From: Shimia sp. | Lineage (GTDB): Bacteria > Pseudomonadota > Alphaproteobacteria > Rhodobacterales > Rhodobacteraceae | Direction of reading: 5' to 3' | Length of the DNA stretch: 64,000 bases | Assembly: GCA_024224295.1 (NCBI GenBank) | Contig: JAAENN010000255.1 | Coordinates: forward strand, 1-64,000 | Notes under the pieces: model-generated | Told to the model about the DNA's origin: nothing | Seen by the model: the letters and a program-made list of their open reading frames with translations, nothing else | Database searches by the model: none | Part shown: positions 18,296 to 26,494 of the stretch, in pieces | How the letters are laid out: every line of letters begins with the position of its first letter | Position numbering within the stretch: the stretch's first letter is position 1 | Program-made: the position numbers and the translations under genes

Positions 18296-18630
18296 AGCTC
18301 GTGTCCCTTCAAACCGGATGTCGCGTTTTGTGGCTCTTTGGCCGTGCGATCTTGTTCCAACTTGATCCCGCCCTTACGGCGGGGTGCCTCATTTATGCCT
18401 TATTGTGGCATTGGATCCCGGCAAGTCTCAAGGTTTTGTTTGGAAACTCTGTCGAAATCCCTACCCGCAAGCACGAACTGGTGCGCGATTGCATCATGTT
18501 TGCTTCCCGAAAAAGCGATGTTTTTCAGGATGATGCTAAATATTGTGGTAGGTTTTTGTGCAGACACAAGGATGGTCGTCGGGGTGATCGGCGCCAAAAG
18601 GCATGCGCCACATTTCCGCCTTAATTCGCC
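18296..18630. other. 335-bp intergenic region, no gene supported
   Basis: It holds short open frames on both strands, the longest 107 codons on plus from 18301. None has a convincing ribosome site or recognisable protein features. It presumably carries the promoter of the minus-strand membrane protein gene. No hairpin terminator was found for the flanking genes. Confidence 0.5.
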
Positions 18631-19179
18631 TCAGTCTTCAGAAAGGCATTTGTCTGGCGCTTTCAGGGACCAGTATTCGCAGTCTTCAAACCGTTGACGG
18701 GCCGGGGCCCAAACGGCCTCAACGGCGTCTCGTTTCATCCCGAGTTTTTCGAGCAATGCGAGCGAGGCGGTATTGGCAACCTGCGCGCCAGCCCGGATCA
18801 ACGTCACGCCCAGCTGTTCAAAGGCAAAAGCAATCGCGCCACGCGACAGCTCCAGCGCAAAGCCTTGGCGCTGATAGGCTTCGCCAATCCAATAACCCAA
18901 TTCAGTCTGATCGTCGGCAATGTCGAGCTTGCACCAGCCGATGATGTCACCGCTGTCTTTGGACATAACCACGGCGGCAATAACCGCGCCATGTCGCATG
19001 GTTTCGATGTTGCTGTGGAGAATGTCTTGAGTGTCTTGCTTCAAAAGCGGGGTCGGCCAGGCCGCCACCCACCGGCTGATTTCGGGCGTCATCAAGGCGG
19101 TGAGCGCGTCGGCGTCTTCCATCCGGCAGGGGCGGAGCAGAAGGCGTTCGGTTTCGAAAGATGCCGTTGTTAGATTCAT
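18631..19179 (-). CDS. GNAT-family N-acetyltransferase (RimJ/RimL type)
   Basis: The 182-residue protein starts at MNLTTASFETERLLLRPCR; GGAAG lies about 8 nt before this ATG, while a longer frame upstream runs through the leuD terminator. The RimJ/RimL signature is clear: ETERLLLR at the start, ELGYWIGEAYQRQGFALE (acetyl-CoA loop), and VANTASLALLEKLGMKR near the end. Members acetylate N-termini or small amines with acetyl-CoA. It lies downstream of leuD but beyond its terminator, so it is likely a separate unit. Confidence 0.88.
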   Translation of the reverse strand: MNLTTASFETERLLLRPCRMEDADALTALMTPEISRWVAAWPTPLLKQDTQDILHSNIETMRHGAVIAAVVMSKDSGDIIGWCKLDIADDQTELGYWIGEAYQRQGFALELSRGAIAFAFEQLGVTLIRAGAQVANTASLALLEKLGMKRDAVEAVWAPARQRFEDCEYWSLKAPDKCLSED

Positions 19180-19190
19180 TTGCATCTTCC

Positions 19191-19223
19191 AAAAGAAAAG
19201 CGCGGCCCCCAGAGGGGCCGCGC
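19191..19223 (-). terminator. Rho-independent terminator after leuD
   Basis: On the minus strand GCGCGGCCCC and GGGGCCGCGC form a perfect 10-bp stem with a 4-nt loop, followed by TTTTCTTTT. It lies 20 bp after the leuD stop. Confidence 0.92.
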
Positions 19224-19243
19224 ATGGTGTTTCAAATTTAGGC

Positions 19244-19849
19244 TTACACCCAAGGACGCGCTGCGCCCGCTTTGGCCTCAAAGGCGTCGATGGAGGCTTC
19301 TTTCTCCATGGTCAGGCCAATGTCATCCAGACCGTTCAGCAGGCAGTGCTTTTTAAACGCGTCCACCTCGAATTTGATCACGTCACCATCCGAAGTGGTG
19401 ATTTCCTGCGCCTCCAGATCCACGGTCATGCGAGCGTTTTCGCCCTTCTCCGCGTCCGCCATCAGCACATCAACCTGCTCTTGCGGCAGCACGATCGGCA
19501 GCATGCCGTTCTTGAAGCTGTTGTTGAAGAAGATGTCGGCAAAGGACGTTGACACAATCACCTTGATGCCAAAATCATCCAGTGCCCAAGGGGCGTGCTC
19601 CCGCGAAGAGCCACAGCCAAAGTTGTCGCCCGCAATCAGGATCTGCGCGCTGCGGTACTGCGGTTTGTTCAGCACAAAATCAGGGATCTCGGTGCCGTCA
19701 CGGTTAAACCGCATCTCATCAAACAGATTGGCTCCAAAGCCGGTACGGGCAATGGATTTCAAGAACACCTTTGGGATGATCATGTCGGTGTCGATATTCA
19801 CCAGCGGCATAGGCGCGGCGATACCGGAGAAGGTTTCGAATTTTTCCAT
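19244..19849 (-). CDS. leuD: 3-isopropylmalate dehydratase small subunit
   Basis: The 201-residue protein begins [27 protein letters not shown] and has the swivelling-domain motif [17 protein letters not shown]. With LeuC it isomerises 2-isopropylmalate to 3-isopropylmalate in leucine synthesis. It lies 12 bp after leuC and is followed by a strong terminator, so leuCD is a two-gene operon. Confidence 0.97.
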   Translation of the reverse strand: MEKFETFSGIAAPMPLVNIDTDMIIPKVFLKSIARTGFGANLFDEMRFNRDGTEIPDFVLNKPQYRSAQILIAGDNFGCGSSREHAPWALDDFGIKVIVSTSFADIFFNNSFKNGMLPIVLPQEQVDVLMADAEKGENARMTVDLEAQEITTSDGDVIKFEVDAFKKHCLLNGLDDIGLTMEKEASIDAFEAKAGAARPWV

Positions 19850-19861
19850 AACGCTGGCTCC

Positions 19862-21268
19862 TTACATCAGCTCGCGAATATCAGTCAGCTTGCCGGTGAG
19901 GGCAGCGGCGGCAGCCATGGCTGGGGACACAAGATGTGTGCGGCCCTTATAACCCTGACGTCCTTCGAAGTTGCGGTTGGAGGTTGCCGCGCACCGCTCA
20001 CCTTCGCTCAGCTGATCAGGGTTCATCGCCAGACACATGGAGCAGCCCGCCAGTCGCCATTCAAAGCCTGCCTCGCGGAAAATATCCGCCAGACCTTCTT
20101 CTTCGGCTTGTGCGCGAACAAGACCAGAGCCTGGGACAATCATCGCCCGCATGCCGTCTTTGATCTTCTTGCCTTTGACAACGTCGGCCACAGCGCGGAA
20201 ATCTTCGATCCGGCCGTTGGTGCAGGAGCCGATGAACACTGTGTCGATCTCGATGTCGGTCAGTTTCTGACCTGGGGTCAGACCCATGTATTCAATCGAA
20301 CGCCGCGCGGCTTCAACCTTGCCGCCTTCGAAGTCTTCCGGGTTTGGCACCACACCGGTGATTGGCAGTACGTCCTCGGGTGAGGTGCCCCAGGTCACAA
20401 CCGGCTGAATGTCTTCGCCTTTCAGAGTCACAACTTTGTCAAAATGCGCCCCTTCGTCGGTGAACAGCGTCTTCCAGTACTCAAGCGCCTGCTCAAAAGC
20501 ACCCGCTTTTGGCGCGTGTGGACGGCCTTTGACGTAGTTGAACGTTGTCTCATCCGGTGCGATCAAACCGGCGCGCGCGCCGCCTTCAATCGCCATATTG
20601 CAGACGGTCATACGGCCTTCCATCGACAGATCGCGGATCGCTTCCCCGCAATATTCGATGACGTACCCAGTCCCACCACCGGTGCCGGTCTCACCAATCA
20701 CGGCCAGCGTGATGTCTTTGGCGGTCACACCCGGCTTCAATTTGCCAGTGATCTCCACCTTCATGTTTTTGGACTTCTTCTGGATCAGCGTCTGCGTGGC
20801 AAGCACGTGCTCCACCTCAGAGGTGCCGATGCCGTGGGCCAATGCGCCAAACGCACCGTGGGTCGCGGTGTGGCTGTCACCACAGACCACAGTCATGCCC
20901 GGCAAAGTCCAGCCCTGCTCAGGGCCAACAATGTGCACAATGCCCTGACGCACGTCAGACACCGGATAGTAATGCACACCAAACTCCTTGGCGTTGGTGT
21001 CCAGCGCTTGCACCTGAATGCGCGACTCTTCGGTCATCTGCGCCGGGTCATCGCGACCTTCTGTGGTCGGCACGTTGTGGTCCGGCACAGCAATGGTTTT
21101 CTCTGGCGCACGCACCTTGCGGCCCGCCATGCGCAGGCCTTCAAACGCCTGCGCGCTGGTCACTTCGTGGACGAGGTGACGGTCAATATACAAAAGGCAG
21201 GTGCCATCGTCGGCTTCATGCGCAACATGGGCATCCCAGATCTTATCATAGAGCGTTTTGGGGGACAT
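19862..21268 (-). CDS. leuC: 3-isopropylmalate dehydratase large subunit
   Basis: The 468-residue aconitase-family protein has [21 protein letters not shown] and the [4Fe-4S] ligands in [13 protein letters not shown] and [13 protein letters not shown]. The N-terminus [15 protein letters not shown] is typical. It is the first gene of leuCD. The 260-bp gap upstream to the divergent MscS gene should hold its promoter; I saw no leucine-rich leader peptide there. Confidence 0.97.
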   Translation of the reverse strand: MSPKTLYDKIWDAHVAHEADDGTCLLYIDRHLVHEVTSAQAFEGLRMAGRKVRAPEKTIAVPDHNVPTTEGRDDPAQMTEESRIQVQALDTNAKEFGVHYYPVSDVRQGIVHIVGPEQGWTLPGMTVVCGDSHTATHGAFGALAHGIGTSEVEHVLATQTLIQKKSKNMKVEITGKLKPGVTAKDITLAVIGETGTGGGTGYVIEYCGEAIRDLSMEGRMTVCNMAIEGGARAGLIAPDETTFNYVKGRPHAPKAGAFEQALEYWKTLFTDEGAHFDKVVTLKGEDIQPVVTWGTSPEDVLPITGVVPNPEDFEGGKVEAARRSIEYMGLTPGQKLTDIEIDTVFIGSCTNGRIEDFRAVADVVKGKKIKDGMRAMIVPGSGLVRAQAEEEGLADIFREAGFEWRLAGCSMCLAMNPDQLSEGERCAATSNRNFEGRQGYKGRTHLVSPAMAAAAALTGKLTDIRELM

Positions 21269-21528
21269 AGGTCCTCTCCATTCTGTTTGGATAGCTGAAG
21301 TTATGGCTGACTAACGGGCACAGCTTAGCTGCGCCAAAAGCTCATAGCGCGGCGATGACAGACTTGGACTGACCAAAGAATCGCCAAGGCAAAAAGGCGC
21401 GGTCAGCAATGTCATAGATGCGTTTCATGCCTCTCCCCTACATTGTCGCGCAGATTCCTTCAAGCAGAAGCACACAATCCGTGACTGCCGCGTTGCCGCA
21501 AGGGCATCGGACGTGCAAGGATACCCCT

Positions 21529-22950
21529 ATGGCTGAGGAGAACACCGCAGAGACCCAAGGCATTGGGGACACCCAAGAATCCGAGTTGGACCGCATTGCC
21601 GGTGCTGAGCGCGAAGTTGCGTCACAGCCGCCTGCGGAGGACACAACCGAAACCACAGAAATTGCTTTGGGCATATGGGAGCAGCTGGTGGCGTTTGGCG
21701 AAAGCTTGCTGCGGCCCTGGGCGTTTTACCAAGTTGTCATCGCGCTGGGTTTGCTCGGGCTTTCTTTTGCCATTGCCGCCTGGCTCAAGCCGCGGTTCTA
21801 CGCTTGGCTAAAGTCGCGCGAGGGGTGGTCCAAACTGCGCTACCGTTATGCAATGATGATGCATCGGCGTATGCCGTTGTTTGTGTTCAACCTATTGATT
21901 TGGTTCACTGTCTGGCTAATGCAGGCAGTGACATGGCCGAGCCGGTCCTACCTGTTGGTGGGCTTGGCCAATTTGGCGTTGGCGTGGCTGGTTGTGGTCG
22001 CGGTGCTGCGGGTGGTGCAGAACACGACTTTGCGGGCCTTCCTACGCTATGGTGCCTGGATCTGGGTTACGCTGGTGCTGACCGGGCTGCGCGACGATGC
22101 TGTGCAGCTTATGGACAGCATGGCGCTGGTTTTCGGTGAGACCCGCATTTCGCTCTGGATGATTGCACAGGCGGTGCTGCTGCTGGGCCTGACTTTCGCC
22201 ATTACCCGCCTTCTGTCGCGCCAAGCCGACGCCCGGCTCAAACGCAGCGAAGACATTTCTCCTTCCATGCGGGTGCTGTTTGGCAAACTGTTGCAGGTGT
22301 TCCTATACACTGCCGCCTTTTTTGTCGGCCTGCGTATCATTGGCTTTGATCTCAAGGGGCTCGCCTTCCTCACCGGGTTTATTGGCGTTGGCCTCGGTTT
22401 TGGATTGCAAAAGGTGGTCTCCAATCTGGTCTCTGGCCTGATCATTGTGATGGATAAATCGATCAAACCCGGCGACGTGATTTCGCTGGGGGAGACCTTT
22501 GGCTGGATCAATTCTCTGGGCGCGCGCTACATCTCGGTGGTTACGCGCGATGGCAAAGAGTTCCTCATTCCCAATGAAGACTTGATCACCAATCAGGTGG
22601 TGAACTGGTCGCATTCCGACAGCTATGTGCGGCTCGATATCTTCTTCGGCACGGCCTATGGCGATGATCCACATCTGGTGCGCAAAGTGGCGATTGAGGC
22701 GGCCAAATCCGTCAAGCGCGTTTTGCACTACCCCAATACCCCCGTCTGTCACATCGTCGGCTTTGGGGACAGTAGCGTGGATTACATCCTGCGCTTCTGG
22801 ATCGAAGACCCCACCGGCGGGCTGACCAATATTCGCGGCAATGTCTACCTGGCGCTGTGGGACGCCTTCCACGAGCACGGTATTTCCCTGCCGTTCCCGC
22901 AGCGTGAGGTGCGTATGCTGGAGGGCGGCGGCGAAGGCACGCCCGCGTAA
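21529..22950 (+). CDS. MscS-family mechanosensitive ion channel
   Basis: The 473-residue protein starts at MAEENTAETQG (CAAGG upstream), with about 60 hydrophilic residues, then roughly six membrane helices. The MscS pore and beta-domain core follow: GFIGVGLGFGLQKVVSNLVSG, then DKSIKPGDVI and RDGKEFLIPNEDLITNQVVNWSHSD (quoted in parts). The extra N-terminal helices make it a larger MscS relative than E. coli MscS (286 residues). It probably releases solutes on osmotic downshock. It is followed by a double hairpin terminator. Confidence 0.92.
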   Translation: MAEENTAETQGIGDTQESELDRIAGAEREVASQPPAEDTTETTEIALGIWEQLVAFGESLLRPWAFYQVVIALGLLGLSFAIAAWLKPRFYAWLKSREGWSKLRYRYAMMMHRRMPLFVFNLLIWFTVWLMQAVTWPSRSYLLVGLANLALAWLVVVAVLRVVQNTTLRAFLRYGAWIWVTLVLTGLRDDAVQLMDSMALVFGETRISLWMIAQAVLLLGLTFAITRLLSRQADARLKRSEDISPSMRVLFGKLLQVFLYTAAFFVGLRIIGFDLKGLAFLTGFIGVGLGFGLQKVVSNLVSGLIIVMDKSIKPGDVISLGETFGWINSLGARYISVVTRDGKEFLIPNEDLITNQVVNWSHSDSYVRLDIFFGTAYGDDPHLVRKVAIEAAKSVKRVLHYPNTPVCHIVGFGDSSVDYILRFWIEDPTGGLTNIRGNVYLALWDAFHEHGISLPFPQREVRMLEGGGEGTPA

Positions 22951-22981
22951 CCACATTCATGGTCCCCAAATATCCCGGGGG

Positions 22982-23020
22982 TTGGCTTGGCGGAGCCAAG
23001 CGAGGGGGCTGGCCCCCTTT
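22982..23020 (+). terminator. Double-hairpin terminator after the MscS gene
   Basis: TTGGCT/AGCCAA is followed at once by GGGGG-CTGG-CCCCC and TTT. This sits 30-70 bp past the channel stop. Confidence 0.7.
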
Positions 23021-23143
23021 CCACCAAAAACCATGCAAATCCGCGCGCCAGGAGGTCAATCTTGGCGAATCCCCCTTGCCTTTCGTTGAGAAAACCGCCA
23101 ACCGGTGCTATCTTGAATTTATGCTCGGCACCGGGGCTTACGG

Positions 23144-23569
23144 GTGCGATTTAAGGAGGACAGACTTCTGTCTCTGAACACTGACGTGGCCAATGCTACT
23201 GACACGGGTTCGATTGTGACGTCGGACTCTTCGGATACGACAAGCGAGGCACTGCTTGCCCGTATTCTCACCTCTCTGGATGAAGATAAAGCCGAAGATA
23301 TTGTGCAGATCGATCTGCGCGGTAAGACCTCTATTGGCGATTACATGGTGATCTGCACCGGGCGCTCCTCGCGTCAGGTAACCGCAATTGCCGAAAAGCT
23401 GGTAGAGCGGCTGAAAGCTGAGTTTGGGCGCGGCGCCAAAATTGAAGGCAAGGACACAGGCGACTGGGTTCTGGTCGATACCGGCGACGTGATTTTGCAC
23501 ATCTTCCGCCCGGAAGTGCGCGAGTTCTACCAGCTCGAAAAGATGTGGGTGCCAGGCGGCGAAGCATAA
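23144..23569 (+). CDS. rsfS: Ribosomal silencing factor RsfS (start ambiguous)
   Basis: From LLARILTSLDEDKAEDIVQIDL onward the protein matches RsfS (DUF143/Iojap), with GDYMVICTGRSSRQVTAIAE and GDWVLVDTGDVILHIF. RsfS binds L14 (uL14) and blocks subunit joining in starvation. The frame as given opens at GTG 23144. However, a perfect AAGGAGGA at 23153-23160 lies inside it and is best spaced for a CTG at 23168 in frame; no ATG, GTG or TTG is suitably placed. The true start may thus be CTG, giving 133 residues. The gene precedes rlmH, the usual bacterial pairing. Confidence 0.92.
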   Translation: MRFKEDRLLSLNTDVANATDTGSIVTSDSSDTTSEALLARILTSLDEDKAEDIVQIDLRGKTSIGDYMVICTGRSSRQVTAIAEKLVERLKAEFGRGAKIEGKDTGDWVLVDTGDVILHIFRPEVREFYQLEKMWVPGGEA

Positions 23570-23613
23570 GAATTCAGACGGCCTGCACCATGCTGCGGGC
23601 CGGAGGGCATGAC

Positions 23614-24090
23614 ATGGCACTGAAGGTGCACATCTGCGCCGTGGGAAAGCTGCGGTCTGGTCCTGAGCGCGACCTCCTTGATGACTACCTCACCCGATTT
23701 GATCGCACCGGACGGGCCTTGGGCCTTGGTCCGGTGGCTGTGCATGAGGTGGAGGATCGCAAAGGTGGTGGCATGGCGGCTGAGGCTGCCTTGTTGGATG
23801 GCGTCATTCCCAAAGGTGCGGTGATCTGTGCGCTGGATGAGCGCGGCAAGCTGATGAGCAGCCCGGAGTTTGCCAATATGCTGGGTGGCTGGCGAGATGA
23901 CGGACGTGGCGATCTGGCCTTTGTGATTGGCGGGGCTGATGGCATTGATCCGGCCTTGCGGGCAAGGGCAGATGCCAAGCTGAGTTTTGGTAAAATGGTT
24001 TGGCCACATATGCTGGCGCGCGTCATGCTGAGCGAGCAGATTTATCGCGCGGCCAGCATTTTGGCCGGTGCACCTTACCACCGCGTCTAA
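23614..24090 (+). CDS. rlmH: 23S rRNA (pseudouridine1915-N3)-methyltransferase
   Basis: The 158-residue SPOUT methyltransferase begins MALKVHICAVGKLRSGPE and has the C-terminal knot motifs LAFVIGGADGIDPALRARAD and FGKMVWPHMLARVMLSEQIYRA (quoted in part). Length agrees with RlmH (about 155). It methylates pseudouridine 1915 of helix 69 of 23S rRNA. It lies 44 bp after rsfS, probably in one transcript. Confidence 0.96.
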   Translation: MALKVHICAVGKLRSGPERDLLDDYLTRFDRTGRALGLGPVAVHEVEDRKGGGMAAEAALLDGVIPKGAVICALDERGKLMSSPEFANMLGGWRDDGRGDLAFVIGGADGIDPALRARADAKLSFGKMVWPHMLARVMLSEQIYRAASILAGAPYHRV

Positions 24091-24097
24091 ATTTCCC

Positions 24098-24117
24098 TTA
24101 ACCTTTTAGAAGGTTAA
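24098..24117. repeat. Inverted repeat downstream of rlmH
   Basis: TTAACCTT-TTAG-AAGGTTAA is a perfect 8-bp stem, 7 bp after the rlmH stop. It could act as a weak terminator although it is AT-rich and has no T-run. Confidence 0.5.
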
Positions 24118-24140
24118 CGTGCGGGAGGTTTGCGAAAACA

Positions 24141-24183
24141 CACCTCTGCAAAACAGACGCGATACCGACGCAATACCGACGTG
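24141..24183 (+). repeat. Dispersed 43-bp repeat, copy A (three 11-bp units)
   Basis: The block is an 8-nt head (CACCTCTG), then units CAAAACAGACG, CGATACCGACG and CAATACCGACG, then TG. It matches 39 of 43 positions with copy B at 49217-49259 (opposite strand). It lies in the gap between convergent rlmH and the DUF599 gene. I do not recognise the element. Confidence 0.8.
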
Positions 24184-24200
24184 GATTTTGAGGGGTTAAT

Positions 24201-24899
24201 TCAGCGCGGTTCCTGCAATAGCGCCGCACGTGATTGAGAGGCAAACTCACGTCGCCCTAGGACAACGACTGTTACCAAAACCCCAAGCAGCAGCATCACC
24301 GGCCCCAAAATCCACGCAGCCGCCGCCAGACCAAAATAGATCGCCCGAATCCCTCTGTTGAAACTGCGCGAGGCAGTGATGTTGATTGTCCCCGCCTTCT
24401 TGGCGCGCGACAGAGCGGTCGGGTCTTTGGCGTCATTTGGCACGGCTGCCATCAGCACCGAGCAATAGCCGAAGAGCCTGTGAGACCACACAAATTTCAG
24501 AAACGCGTTGCCAATAAACAGCAGCACCAACACCAGTTTGAGCTCCAGAACTGAGGCTGGCTCAGCGGTTTGGGTGAGGTCTTTGGTGACCCCAGCGATT
24601 TGGTCTGTATTCCCGATCAATGCCACCAGGCCCCCGATGGCAATCATCGAGGAGGAGGCGAAAAACGCCGTGCTTTGGCGCAGGTTTCCCATAATTTGTG
24701 CATCAAAAACCCGCACATTTCGCTCCACATAATGCACCATCCATTCTTGCCGATAAAACGCCATGAGGCGTGACACGGACGGGCGGTTTTTCGGAGGGTT
24801 TTCAATAAGATGCGTGGTCATCGCCCAGGCTAACAAAATGGTCAGAACAGCGATTACATCGAGGGAGGAAAACTGGGCGAGGAGCGTGTTTGGAGTCAT
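24201..24899 (-). CDS. DUF599 family membrane protein
   Basis: The 232-residue protein has about four membrane helices and the DUF599 pattern: LAWAMTTHLIENPPKNRPSV near the N-terminus, MVHYVERNVRVFDAQIMGNLRQSTAFFAS (in parts), and FGYCSVLMAAVPN. The function of DUF599 proteins is not known to me. It is a lone minus-strand gene divergent from glcD; the 84-bp gap contains an inverted repeat. Confidence 0.85.
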   Translation of the reverse strand: MTPNTLLAQFSSLDVIAVLTILLAWAMTTHLIENPPKNRPSVSRLMAFYRQEWMVHYVERNVRVFDAQIMGNLRQSTAFFASSSMIAIGGLVALIGNTDQIAGVTKDLTQTAEPASVLELKLVLVLLFIGNAFLKFVWSHRLFGYCSVLMAAVPNDAKDPTALSRAKKAGTINITASRSFNRGIRAIYFGLAAAAWILGPVMLLLGVLVTVVVLGRREFASQSRAALLQEPR

Positions 24900-24943
24900 G
24901 TCAGCAGTCTAACCTGAACATGATACACTTGTCAGTCTGCATT

Positions 24944-24966
24944 ATTGGTTATATTAAATTACCAAT
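24944..24966. promoter_or_regulatory. Inverted repeat upstream of glcD
   Basis: ATTGGT and ACCAAT flank an AT-only 11-nt spacer, ending 7 nt before the glcD ribosome site. TTGGT/ACCAA arms resemble GntR/FadR-family half-sites, although the spacing is longer than usual. It is a candidate operator. Confidence 0.4.
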
Positions 24967-24983
24967 TGAAGCGGAGGTCAGCC

Positions 24984-26423
24984 ATGGACATGCCAACCCC
25001 AAATCCCGAGGTGCTCGCGAAAAAGGCGCGCATCGTGGCGCGTTTAAATGAGGTGCTGCCTCCTGATGCGGTGATCTCAGACGAAGTTGAAGTGCGTGCC
25101 TATGAATGTGACGCGCTGACCGCGTACCGCTGCCCACCATTGGCCGCAGTTCTACCCGCGTCCACCGAAGAGGTCGCAGCAGTGTTGAAAGTCTGCCACG
25201 CAGAGAGCGTACCCGTTGTGCCGCGTGGTGCGGGTACCTCGCTGGCAGGTGGCTCCATGCCGACAGCGGATTCCATTATCCTCGGTGTTGCCCGCATGAC
25301 GGAAGTGATTGAAACAGATTACGAAAATCGCTTCATCCGCGTGCAAACTGGCCGTACAAATTTGAGTGTGTCTGGTGCCGTGGAGGCAGACGGTTTCTTC
25401 TATGCACCTGACCCGTCCAGTCAGTTGGCCTGTGCTATTGCGGGTAATATCGCCATGAATTCGGGTGGGGCGCACTGCCTGAAATATGGCGTAACCACAA
25501 ACAACCTGATGGGCGTGACCATGGTGACCATGGAGGGCGAGGTGGTTGAGATTGGTGGTGCCCATCTGGACACCGGTGGATTAGATTTGTTGGGCGTGAT
25601 CTGCGGCAGCGAAGGCCAGCTTGGTGTGGTGACAGAAGCGACCTTGCGCATTCTGCACAAGCCGGAGGGCGCACGTCCAGTGCTGATGGGCTTTGACAGT
25701 AATGAGGTGGCCGGGCAGTGCGTGTCTGACATCATCAAGGCTGGAATTTTGCCTGTAGCGATTGAGTTTATGGATCGCCCCTGTATCCGAGCAACCGAAG
25801 CCTTTGCTGGGGCAGGGTACCCGGATTGCGAGGCGCTTTTGATTGTTGAAGTGGAAGGTTCGGACGGGGAAATCGACGCGCAGTTGGAGCGGATTTTGGC
25901 CATCGCACGGACTCACAATCCGGTTGAGCTGCGCGAAAGCACCAGCGCGGACGAAAGCGCGCGGATTTGGTTAGGGCGAAAGTCCGCCTTCGGTGCAATG
26001 GGGCAGATCAACGATTACATGTGTTTGGATGGGACCATTCCGGTGAGCCAGTTGCCCTATGTTCTGCGTCGCATTGGAGAATTGAGCACTGATTACGGCT
26101 TGGATGTGGGCAATGTGTTTCACGCAGGCGACGGCAATATGCATCCGTTGATCCTGTTTGATGCCAATAAGCCAGGAGACTTGGAAAAATGCGAAGCTTT
26201 TGGGGCGGACATTCTTCGACTCTGTGTTGAGGTTGGTGGATGTCTGACCGGGGAGCATGGCGTGGGGATCGAAAAACGGGATCTGATGGTCGATCAATAC
26301 CTGCCGGAAGATTTGGATATCCAGATGTCCGTGAAAGATGTGTTTGATCCCAAGTGGTTGCTAAACCCAGCCAAGGTGTTTCCCTTGGCGTCCAGTGAAG
26401 CGCGCCGGATGGCGGCGGAGTGA
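24984..26423 (+). CDS. glcD: Glycolate oxidase subunit GlcD (FAD-linked)
   Basis: The 479-residue protein starts at MDMPTPNPEV (GGAGG 6 nt upstream). It has a PCMH-type FAD domain (PVVPRGAGTSLAGGSMPT, YAPDPSSQLACAIAGNIAMNSGG in parts) and an FAD-oxidase C-terminal domain with VFHAGDGNMHP and CLTGEHGVGIEKRDLM. It oxidises glycolate (and D-lactate) to glyoxylate as part of the GlcDEF complex. The gene is first in a three-gene plus-strand operon. For a marine heterotroph this fits use of phytoplankton glycolate. Confidence 0.95.
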   Translation: MDMPTPNPEVLAKKARIVARLNEVLPPDAVISDEVEVRAYECDALTAYRCPPLAAVLPASTEEVAAVLKVCHAESVPVVPRGAGTSLAGGSMPTADSIILGVARMTEVIETDYENRFIRVQTGRTNLSVSGAVEADGFFYAPDPSSQLACAIAGNIAMNSGGAHCLKYGVTTNNLMGVTMVTMEGEVVEIGGAHLDTGGLDLLGVICGSEGQLGVVTEATLRILHKPEGARPVLMGFDSNEVAGQCVSDIIKAGILPVAIEFMDRPCIRATEAFAGAGYPDCEALLIVEVEGSDGEIDAQLERILAIARTHNPVELRESTSADESARIWLGRKSAFGAMGQINDYMCLDGTIPVSQLPYVLRRIGELSTDYGLDVGNVFHAGDGNMHPLILFDANKPGDLEKCEAFGADILRLCVEVGGCLTGEHGVGIEKRDLMVDQYLPEDLDIQMSVKDVFDPKWLLNPAKVFPLASSEARRMAAE

Positions 26424-26444
26424 CGGGCAGGGTGTAGCCTCACC

Positions 26445-26461
26445 TGGCAGAAAATCTGCCA
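26445..26461. repeat. Small hairpin between glcD and glcE
   Basis: TGGCAGA-AAA-TCTGCCA is a perfect 7-bp stem with a 3-nt loop in the 71-bp spacer. It may stabilise mRNA or tune relative glcD/glcE expression. Confidence 0.45.
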
Positions 26462-26494
26462 ATACCCCCCGAGACATTTGAAGGCCAAGAGAAA

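Noticed and set aside
18301-18624. 107-codon plus-strand frame
   Set aside because: It has no ribosome site and no recognisable protein pattern. The region is better left as intergenic.
24098-24117. AT-rich perfect hairpin after rlmH as a strong terminator
   Set aside because: It has low stem GC and no T-run. Kept only as an inverted repeat.
24141-24183. CRISPR or phage attachment site at the 11-bp repeats
   Set aside because: There are only three adjacent units with no spacers, no cas genes, no integrase and no tRNA end nearby.
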